A stretch of DNA of 64,000 nucleotides from Nostoc sp. CHAB 5824. GTDB lineage: Bacteria > Cyanobacteriota > Cyanobacteriia > Cyanobacteriales > Nostocaceae. The notes beneath the pieces are model-generated. The model was not told where the DNA came from, made no database searches, and saw only the letters and a list, made by a program, of their open reading frames with translations. Position numbers and translations under genes: made by a program. Shown in pieces: positions 56,107 to 62,278 of this stretch. Where the stretch lies: the NCBI RefSeq assembly GCF_020829665.1, contig NZ_JAIVFT010000006.1:62001-126000 (forward strand), given 5' to 3'. Position 1 is the first letter of the stretch, and each line of letters starts with the position of its first letter.

Positions 56107-56273
56107 AGGGAGCAGGGGGAAAAACCCCATAAATAAATTTAGGGCTGGCTGCTGAAACTTTTGACGCATTATTTATCGTGGCACTTTCCGTTTGAAATAA
56201 ATATTTGGCATTGCATAGTTGCGGGATGATTTAGCAACTTTCAAAATTCTCCCCCTGCCCCCTGCCCCTTCAG

Positions 56274-56882
56274 TCAACCAATGGGGCGATTACCAGGATT
56301 GACTGCATGAATATATTCACTACCCGATCGCGGTCTTCCTCGTTTATAACAAGCTTCTTCTGGTTTACCCCATCCTAGCTGCAAAATCATTTCCAAAAAG
56401 CTAGAATTTTCCCACTTGCACAAACTTGCCCATTCTGTTCTTTGAACAATTCTCTCTATATCAGATGTGACAATTTGTTGGTATTGTTTATTATTATTGA
56501 AACTTAAGTATAAATCCATCCCCATAGAGACTTCATACCAAAATTCTACGATAGAATTTTTAGCAGTTTTTAATATCTCTAAGTCACTGGTAAGGGCTAT
56601 TAACTCGCTGTCTACTTCGGGATAGTTCAAGTTTTTACCTTTGACTGTTACCTCCCGCCAGATAATACCTGAAACTTGATTTTCCCTCTGATAGTCATGA
56701 ATTGCAGTTTTGAAATCTTGATAGGCAGTAAACTGTTGCAGCCCATCAGTCATCAGAAACTGGTCAATTACAGGATTGCCAGAGACTGGTATTTCTAATT
56801 TGAGGCGTTTTCCCTTGAGGCAGGCTTGGCGTTCGGCTGCCAAAATTTGAATTAGCTCCTGGGTTGTGTAAACCTTTGACAT
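56274..56882 (-). CDS. Conserved hypothetical protein
   Basis: 202 residues, unrecognised. MSKVYTTQELIQILAAERQACLKGKRLKLEIP gives a helix then a strand; a charged helical middle contains WREVTVKGKNLNYPEVDSELIALTSDLEILKTAKNSIVEFWYEVSMGMDLYLSFN; the C-terminus is YKRGRPRSGSEYIHAVNPGNRP. No signal peptide or membrane span. Base composition and codon use look like the rest of the window. It is monocistronic, between a convergent kinase gene and a heptamer repeat. Confidence 0.6.
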   Translation of the reverse strand: MSKVYTTQELIQILAAERQACLKGKRLKLEIPVSGNPVIDQFLMTDGLQQFTAYQDFKTAIHDYQRENQVSGIIWREVTVKGKNLNYPEVDSELIALTSDLEILKTAKNSIVEFWYEVSMGMDLYLSFNNNKQYQQIVTSDIERIVQRTEWASLCKWENSSFLEMILQLGWGKPEEACYKRGRPRSGSEYIHAVNPGNRPIG

Positions 56883-56899
56883 GAGAATACACTCTAGTT

Positions 56900-56927
56900 A
56901 GTCATTGGTCATTGGTCATTGGTCATT
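56900..56927. repeat. Heptamer STRR, 4 units
   Basis: AGTCATT followed by three GGTCATT units, directly upstream of the minus-strand hypothetical gene. Same heptamer as at 48670 and 59845. Confidence 0.8.
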
Positions 56928-57065
56928 TGTTACGGACTGTAGACTATGGATTAACTTTCTAATCTGTCAACACAGGTATTTAAATATTATGCTTTGGCAT
57001 CGGCAGAAATATAGTAACAGATAGCACGAAAAATTAGGGCAGACCAATTTGGTCTACCCCATAAG

Positions 57066-57656
57066 TTACTTAGCTAACTCACTACTGAACTCATTGAAGG
57101 CTCGCCGCTTTAGCTGTGCTGTTTCCGTGCGTGGTAACAAATCAAAGATTTTGCGAAATTGATCGTCTATTTCTTCAAAAGGTACTTGACCCTTCTTATT
57201 CAAAACTACTTCACCTGATTTATTAAACACCACGACTTGAGGAACACCCCCAGAATAGTAATATCCTGCTTCTGTAGGGTCGTAGGTCTGTTTAAGCGGG
57301 ATAGCGTCTACACTAATAGGCATAATTTCTGCTACCCGACCATAGAATTCCTGTACTCGTGAAATGGAAATGGCATATCTTTTAGAATCGCTGCTGTCGT
57401 CTAAATAAAAGGCCAAAAATATAGGTTTATGTTCTGCTAAAGCCTGTGCCAGTGTTTGTCTGGGAGGAACCAATGAACCATTGCCAGCATAAACGACAAA
57501 GATGTTGCCATCATATAAATCATTATCAAGACCAGCGTATGCAGGTTGCATACTTATAATGAAAAGACTTGCAAGCAACAACAGGCATTTGGACAACCAC
57601 CTTCGCCAGCCAGTAATTTGTTTATGTAAAAAAAGAAACTTTGTGCTATTCATCAA
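57066..57656 (-). CDS. Thioredoxin-fold protein, probable thylakoid PSI accumulation factor
   Basis: 196 residues. A membrane-targeting segment (WLSKCLLLLASLFIISMQPAYA, with cleavage before GLDND) is followed by a thioredoxin-like domain: DGNIFVVYAGNGSLVPPRQTLAQALAEHKPIFLAFYLDDSSDSKRYAISISRVQEFYG, then MPISVDAIPL and GYYYSGGVPQVVVFNKSGEVVLN. There is no CxxC redox pair, only the fold with the cis-Pro-like GVPQ. This matches a cyanobacterial family linked to photosystem I accumulation in thylakoids; I am fairly, not fully, sure of that assignment. Start ATG at 57656 or the adjacent second ATG. Confidence 0.7.
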   Translation of the reverse strand: MMNSTKFLFLHKQITGWRRWLSKCLLLLASLFIISMQPAYAGLDNDLYDGNIFVVYAGNGSLVPPRQTLAQALAEHKPIFLAFYLDDSSDSKRYAISISRVQEFYGRVAEIMPISVDAIPLKQTYDPTEAGYYYSGGVPQVVVFNKSGEVVLNKKGQVPFEEIDDQFRKIFDLLPRTETAQLKRRAFNEFSSELAK

Positions 57657-57808
57657 AAGGAACCTTGCAAGCTACTACTTGTCGTAAGTTTGTGCTGAAT
57701 TCGGCAAACTGGGCTGGATATGTAATACGCCCGCGCACTATTTTTTAAGATAACGCCTACTGAGATTATCTCTCGTAAGTGGATGATGCAGATGAGGAGT
57801 AGGAGGCA

Positions 57809-57855
57809 GGGGACAAGGGGACAAGGGGACAAGGGGACAAGGGACAAGGGGACAA
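57809..57855. repeat. GGGGACAA octamer array, left of the S23 gene
   Basis: Six units of GGGGACAA (one shortened to GGGACAA) end at the start codon of the four-helix-bundle gene: GGGGACAA is followed by GGGGATGG. It is the reverse complement of the array at 58259-58346. The last GGGG is 8 nt before the ATG and could act as its ribosome binding site. Confidence 0.9.
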
Positions 57856-57859
57856 GGGG

Positions 57860-58246
57860 ATGGGAAAAGAATCTATCAAGAGTCATGAAGATTTAGAGGT
57901 TTATCAGCTGGCGTTCTCCGCAGCAATGAAAATCTTTGAAATCTCGAAAAAATTTCCTGTTGAGGAGCGATATTCCTTAACTGACCAAATTCGCAGATCA
58001 TCTCGCTCCGTATGTGCTAATTTAGCTGAAGCTTGGCGCAAGCGAAGATATAAGGCAGCCTTTGTGGCTAAACTGAATGATTGTGAAGCAGAGGCGGCAG
58101 AAACTCAAGTCTGGCTAAAGTTTGCGGTTAAATGTAATTATTTAGATTTAGAACAAGGCCGAGAATTGTATGGACTTTATAACCGAGTCCTTGGAGGATT
58201 GGTGAGCATAATTAATAACCCTTCTGTTTGGGTAATTCGGCAATAA
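57860..58246 (+). CDS. Four-helix bundle protein (S23/IVS-encoded family)
   Basis: 128 residues of the S23 family: IKSHEDLEVYQLAFSAAMKIFEISKKFP, YSLTDQIRRSSRSVCANLAEAW and ELYGLYNRVLGGLVSIINN are the defining segments of this helical bundle. Homologues are encoded in 23S rRNA intervening sequences and many occur as stand-alone genes, including the Avd accessory proteins of diversity-generating retroelements. Here there is no rRNA and no reverse transcriptase nearby. The gene is enclosed by complementary octamer arrays (57809-57855 and 58259-58346). The ATG at 57860 follows the left array directly. Function unknown; RNA binding is inferred from family members. Confidence 0.88.
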   Translation: MGKESIKSHEDLEVYQLAFSAAMKIFEISKKFPVEERYSLTDQIRRSSRSVCANLAEAWRKRRYKAAFVAKLNDCEAEAAETQVWLKFAVKCNYLDLEQGRELYGLYNRVLGGLVSIINNPSVWVIRQ

Positions 58247-58258
58247 AGCATACTCCCC

Positions 58259-58346
58259 TTGTCCCCTTGTCCCCTTGTCCCCTTGTCCCCTTGTCCCCTC
58301 GTCCCCTCGTCCCCTCGTCCCCTCGTCCCCTCGTCCCCTTGTCCTC
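58259..58346. repeat. TTGTCCCC octamer array, right of the S23 gene
   Basis: Five TTGTCCCC units, then five TCGTCCCC units, then a degenerate TTGTCCTC. The array starts 12 bp after the S23 stop codon and is complementary to the left array, so a transcript across both could form a stem of about 47 bp. The block of five identical variant units implies recent local duplication. Confidence 0.9.
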
Positions 58347-58482
58347 TGTCCCCTGCCCCCTCATTTCCTGCAACTTGATTTTGACGCTGGCTTTTTCAGC
58401 TAGGATTCGCTAAACTCACGCATATTAAATTTGCAACTTAAAGACTATCAATTAGCAAACGCCAAAAGACTAGGATACCAAT

Positions 58483-59841
58483 GTGGGAAACAAAATACAA
58501 TTCATAGATAGGCTACGACTGAGTTTCGCGGTGTCAGTGGCAAAAAGTGTAACGTTTATAGTGCGAGGTCTTCGACGGATTGCGCCTACGCTCCGTCTGG
58601 GTGCTGGAAGTGTATTACCAGGCGCAATTGCTCGTCGCATTGAACCCCGACTTTTACAATTATTGAGTCAGCAAGTTAAAAACGGGGTGATTTTGATTGC
58701 TGGTACTAACGGCAAAACTACTACAGCGCTGCTTTTATGCACAATACTAGAACGCAAGGGTTACCGCATCGCTCATAACTCTACAGGTGCAAATCTGGAA
58801 AATGGCTTGATGACGGCGCTGTTAGAAAGCACCAACTTACTAGGTACGCTAAATGTTGACTATGCTATTTTGGAAGTTGATGAAAATATTGTACCGAAAG
58901 TATTAACGCCACTCCAGCCGCAAATTATTCTCTGTTTAAACTTGTTCCGCGACCAACTCGATAGGTACGGCGAAGTAGACACAATTAGTAAGCGTTGGAC
59001 AAAAGTTATTTCTACCCTACCAGCAGAAACGGTGGTAATTCCCAATGCTGATGACCCAACTTTATCTAACCTTGGTCAACAGTTACCCCAACGAGTGTTA
59101 TTCTTTGGCTTGAATGAACCAGAACATTATCTGGAAGCAATTCCTCACGCTGTTGATTCTATCTATTGTCCCAAATGTGGACATTCTCTAGATTACAAGG
59201 GTGTTTATTTGTCTCATTTGGGAGATTTTACTTGTCCTAAATGTGGTTTTAATAAAAGTCAACCTACTTTAGAAAGTAGTGAATGGTCGCAAATTCTGGT
59301 TGGTTTGTACAACAAATATAATACTTTAGCTGCTGCAACTGCGGCTATTGAGTTAGGAGTTGATGAAGCAACAATCAAAGATACTATTAACAATTTTCAA
59401 GCTGCGTTTGGTCGTGCTGAAGATTTGGTAATTAACGGTAAACGGGTGCGGATATTGTTATCAAAAAATCCTGTGGGGACGAATGAAACTATTCGCGTAG
59501 TTACTCAAAGCACAGATAAAACCACACTGCTAGTATTGAACGATCGCACGCCCGATGGCACTGATGTATCCTGGATTTGGGACGTAGATACTGAGAAATT
59601 AGTCGAACGCGGCGGGACTTTAGTAGTGAGTGGTGATCGCGTCTACGATATGGCGCTACGTCTACGTTACAGCCAAAAGTCCCCTGAGAGTCACTTAAAT
59701 TTAATTGTAGAAGAAGATTTGCAACAAGCGATCGCTACCGCATTAGAGCATACACCAGAGAATGAAACTTTGCATATTCTGCCTACCTACTCAGCCATGC
59801 TAGAAGTGCGAGAAGTTCTGACTGGTCGGAAAATTCTTTAA
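58483..59841 (+). CDS. murT: Lipid II isoglutaminyl synthase, MurT subunit
   Basis: 452-residue Mur-ligase-type protein. P-loop VILIAGTNGKTTTALLL, then LEVDENIVPKVL, LNLFRDQLDRYGEVD and the C-terminal DUF1727-type domain VRILLSKNPVGTNE. A zinc ribbon is present: CPKCGHSLDY ... CPKCGFN (four Cys). With GatD (next gene) it amidates the alpha-carboxyl of D-Glu in lipid II. The GTG start at 58483 is assumed; no better ATG is near. Odd: residues RRIAPTLRL are encoded by a palindromic repeat (GACGGA ... TCCGTC, 58574-58597) that looks inserted between VRGL and GAGSVLPG. gatD follows after an 84-bp gap with a heptamer array. Confidence 0.9.
   Translation: MGNKIQFIDRLRLSFAVSVAKSVTFIVRGLRRIAPTLRLGAGSVLPGAIARRIEPRLLQLLSQQVKNGVILIAGTNGKTTTALLLCTILERKGYRIAHNSTGANLENGLMTALLESTNLLGTLNVDYAILEVDENIVPKVLTPLQPQIILCLNLFRDQLDRYGEVDTISKRWTKVISTLPAETVVIPNADDPTLSNLGQQLPQRVLFFGLNEPEHYLEAIPHAVDSIYCPKCGHSLDYKGVYLSHLGDFTCPKCGFNKSQPTLESSEWSQILVGLYNKYNTLAAATAAIELGVDEATIKDTINNFQAAFGRAEDLVINGKRVRILLSKNPVGTNETIRVVTQSTDKTTLLVLNDRTPDGTDVSWIWDVDTEKLVERGGTLVVSGDRVYDMALRLRYSQKSPESHLNLIVEEDLQQAIATALEHTPENETLHILPTYSAMLEVREVLTGRKIL
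58570..58600. repeat. Palindromic repeat inside murT
   Basis: Arms GACGGA (58574-58579) and TCCGTC (58592-58597) surround TTGCGCCTACGC. Encoded residues RRIAPTLRL split a stretch (VRGL|GAGSVLPG) that reads naturally without them. Confidence 0.6.
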
Positions 59842-59844
59842 ATT

Positions 59845-59886
59845 GGTCATTAGTCATTGGTCATTAGTCATTAGTCATTGGTCATT
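59845..59886. repeat. Heptamer STRR, 6 units
   Basis: Six contiguous units alternating GGTCATT and AGTCATT, in the 84-bp gap between murT and gatD. It is the longest run of this heptamer in the window and lies 40 bp before the gatD start. Confidence 0.85.
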
Positions 59887-59925
59887 TGTGATCGTCCCAT
59901 TCCCTATTACCCATTCCCTAAATTT

Positions 59926-60744
59926 ATGAGTTATCAAAATTTGGAATTAACAATTGGTTGGTTGTACCCAACGCTGATGAGTACCTATGGCGATCGCGGT
60001 AATGTAATTACTATAGAACGTCGCGCCGAGTGGCGGGGATACGATGTTAAAGTGTTACCCCTAGATCAAAATGCCACAGCCGCAGATATTAAAACTGTAG
60101 ATGTAATAGTTGGTGGTGGCGCACAAGATCGTCAGCAAGAAATTGTCATGCGTGATTTGCAAGGTACAAAAGCTGACGCGATGCGCGAGAAAATCGAAAA
60201 TGGTACACCGGGGGTATTTACCTGTGGTTCACCTCAATTACTAGGACATTATTATGAACCAGGATTAGGGCAGCGGATTGAAGGTTTGGGAATACTCGAT
60301 TTAGTTTCCATCCATCCTGGTGAAAATACTAAGCGCTGTATTGGTAATTTAGTAATTGAAGTGACAGCCTCACGTCTGGCACGAGATTTACAAGAAATGA
60401 CGGGTAGCACACCGTATCTGGTAGGTTTTGAAAATCACGGCGGACGTACCAAACTGGGGAAAGTGGAAGCTTTGGGGCGAGTGGTGTACGGCTTGGGAAA
60501 TAATGGTGAAGATGGTACAGAAGGAGCATTTTATCAGAATGCGATCGCTACTTATTCCCACGGCCCTTTATTACCGAAAAATCCTTTTGTTGCAGATTGG
60601 TTAATTCAAACAGCGCTGCGGCTAAAGTATCAACAGGAAATTACCTTAAAACCTTTTGACGATAGCCTCGCTGCACAAGCACGAGAAGCGATGTTTAAGC
60701 GATTGAAAGTGAGTTTACCAAGTGCTGGTGCAGCGAAAGTTTAA
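59926..60744 (+). CDS. gatD: Lipid II isoglutaminyl synthase, glutamine amidotransferase subunit GatD
   Basis: 272-residue class I glutamine amidotransferase-like protein (CobB/CobQ type). It supplies ammonia to MurT. Early part: LELTIGWLYPTLMSTYGDRGNVI; nucleophile Cys in GVFTCGSPQLLGHYYE, where other GatD proteins have CGGYQ; late catalytic His region IATYSHGPLLPKNP; GFENHGGRTKL. The ATG at 59926 (MSYQNLEL) is used since a longer frame begins in the heptamer repeat. It is on the same strand as murT. Amidated D-iso-glutamine in cyanobacterial peptidoglycan is an inference from the gene pair. Confidence 0.9.
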   Translation: MSYQNLELTIGWLYPTLMSTYGDRGNVITIERRAEWRGYDVKVLPLDQNATAADIKTVDVIVGGGAQDRQQEIVMRDLQGTKADAMREKIENGTPGVFTCGSPQLLGHYYEPGLGQRIEGLGILDLVSIHPGENTKRCIGNLVIEVTASRLARDLQEMTGSTPYLVGFENHGGRTKLGKVEALGRVVYGLGNNGEDGTEGAFYQNAIATYSHGPLLPKNPFVADWLIQTALRLKYQQEITLKPFDDSLAAQAREAMFKRLKVSLPSAGAAKV

Positions 60745-60928
60745 TTTTTCGTGTTTTTCTCGTTCCCTGACTTTCACAGGGAACGCAATTCCCCGGTTTC
60801 ATATTGGGAAGGTGTAACAAACGCCCCAAACTCAGCCTCGATTTCATGTTTCTTTGTCAACAACTACTAACCCCACACCGCAACGAGTCGCCGCCTCTGC
60901 TAACCGAGTATCAAGAAGGAGGCAAAGT

Positions 60929-61552
60929 ATGATTCAAGCCTTAGCCAAACAAGTAACATTTGATGAATTTATCGCCTGGTATCCCGAATCTTCAGACAGG
61001 CATTATGAACTACATGATGGGGTAATTATTGAAATGCCTAAGCCAACAGGGAAACACTCAGAGATAGCCGGGTTCATCAATGGTTCTTTGTTTATTGAAA
61101 TCACCCGTCTGTCCATCCCTTGTTTTATCCCTAAAGAATGCGTCATCAAGTCAATTAACACTGATTCAGGTTATGAACCAGATGTCATCGTTCTTGATAG
61201 ACAAGCTGTTATGGATGAACCTCGTTGGAAAAAAGAATCTATCATTACGCGGGGTAGTTCCGTCAAGTTGGTTGTAGAAGTTGTTTCAACCAACTGGAGT
61301 GATGATTATGCTTTGAAGCTAGAAGATTACGAGTCTTTGGCTATTCCTGAATATTGGATTGTAGACTATCTAGGTTTAGGTGGTAGGCGCTTTATTGGCA
61401 ATCCTAAACAACCAACTATATCGATTTACCAACTCATTGAAAGTGAGTATCAAGTTAGGCAATTTAGGGGAAACGAGCGCATTCAGTCGCCAGCGTTCCC
61501 AGAGTTGAATTTAACTGCCGAACAGATTTTTCGGGCTGGAGAAGTCCTGTAA
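60929..61552 (+). CDS. Uma2-family endonuclease-like protein
   Basis: 207 residues. A PD-(D/E)xK-type Uma2 domain: VTFDEFIAWYPESSDRHYELHDGVIIEMPKPTGKHSEIAG, then DSGYEPDVIVLDR (central Asp) and SVKLVVEVVSTNWSDDYALKLEDYESLAIPEYWIVDY (E-x-V and K motif). The ATG at 60929 has a perfect AGGAGG 7 nt upstream, so it is preferred to the longer frame from 60854. Uma2 proteins are very numerous in cyanobacteria, with uncertain function. The stop codon TAA at 61550-61552 is followed, in the same frame, by an array of heptad-coding 21-bp repeats, suggesting the protein may once have had a coiled-coil tail. Confidence 0.88.
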   Translation: MIQALAKQVTFDEFIAWYPESSDRHYELHDGVIIEMPKPTGKHSEIAGFINGSLFIEITRLSIPCFIPKECVIKSINTDSGYEPDVIVLDRQAVMDEPRWKKESIITRGSSVKLVVEVVSTNWSDDYALKLEDYESLAIPEYWIVDYLGLGGRRFIGNPKQPTISIYQLIESEYQVRQFRGNERIQSPAFPELNLTAEQIFRAGEVL

Positions 61553-61585
61553 AAAACGGTTAAAGACGTAAAAGAGTCATTACAA

Positions 61586-61936
61586 CTCATTAATGAGTTA
61601 CAAACACTCGTGCGTAAGTCAGAAATACTCATCCATAAGGCTCAAATACTAGACTTCTTGCAGAAGTGGGGTAAAGGGTAAGGGGGAAAGCGGCAATAGA
61701 ATTACCCTTGCCCTTTAACATGCAACCCTTTCCCCTAAGAGTGCAAAACTATTTTTGCAAGAGGTCTACTCATTCACAAGTTCCAAGTATTCGTGAGTGA
61801 GTTTCAAAAACTCGTCCATGAGTATTTGAGATTTATCGACGAATTACAAAGACTCGTGAATCGGCAAAATATCCTCATTAACGAGTAAAATATTCTCGTT
61901 CACGAGTATCAAAGGCTCATTCACGAGTCAAACTGA
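61586..61936 (+). repeat. 21-bp heptad-coding repeat array, 11 units
   Basis: Eleven exactly 21-bp units such as CTCGTTCACGAGTATCAAAGG; three before the MITE (61586-61648) and eight after it (61769-61936). Every unit is seven codons, L-(I/V)-x-(E/K)-x-Q-x, in frame with the upstream Uma2 gene 33 bp away. One unit has a TAA (GAG TAA) and the last ends in TGA. The encoded pattern would be a coiled coil. Confidence 0.85.
61651..61767. mobile_element. MITE, family 1, copy B
   Basis: 117 bp with ends AGACTTCTTGCAGAAG and TTTTGCAAGAGGTCT, inverted relative to copy A (18362). ACT at 61648-61650 and 61768-61770 is a 3-bp target duplication: removing the element and one ACT restores the 21-bp phase of the surrounding repeat array exactly. 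Confidence 0.9.
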
Positions 61937-62077
61937 ACACTGGTAATAATAAATTCTTTTTCAAACTCAGTAAGATTTGCTAGAATTTATCTATTTTTAT
62001 ACAGCATATTCAGTTGCTTTGATATTTTAGAGCATTCTCAATTAGTATCCTCGCCCGTCTGAAACTCGAAGTTTTAG

Positions 62078-62162
62078 GCTGATAGCGAAAGTCCACTTAA
62101 GAGAACTAAAAATCTAAGTATGGAAATAATTTAGTCCTCTTAAAAGGACTTTTGCTATTAGC
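62078..62162. other. Long hairpin upstream of the ROCO gene
   Basis: Arms of 33 nt (62078-62110 and 62130-62162) begin GCTGATAGCGAAAGTCC and, on the other strand, GCTAATAGCAAAAGTCC; 28 of 33 positions pair by identity, with a 19-nt loop. It lies 117 bp before the ROCO start. It could be a small element or a 5'-leader structure. Confidence 0.65.
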
Positions 62163-62278
62163 TATAGGTTTCTAACCTATGGCGGCTGTTGGGATTAGTG
62201 CAAAACATTATTGATTGCGAGATTACTCAGTAAATCAGGGGCATTAAATATAATTTTCGATGACAGGTGAACCTTACT

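Larger units (their letters stand above)
61553..62278. other. 726-bp gap: heptad array, MITE and hairpin
   Basis: Non-coding now. It holds the 21-bp repeat array (61586-61936) with an inserted MITE (61651-61767) and a 33-bp-stem hairpin (62078-62162) ahead of the ROCO gene. A short hairpin ATAGGTTTCTAACCTAT follows at 62164-62180. Confidence 0.7.

Noticed and set aside
57860..58246. Accessory protein (Avd) of a diversity-generating retroelement
   Set aside because: No reverse transcriptase, template repeat or variable protein is in the window; only the fold family is shared.
61586..61936. CRISPR array
   Set aside because: The units are 21 bp, contiguous, degenerate and codon-phased, with no spacers.
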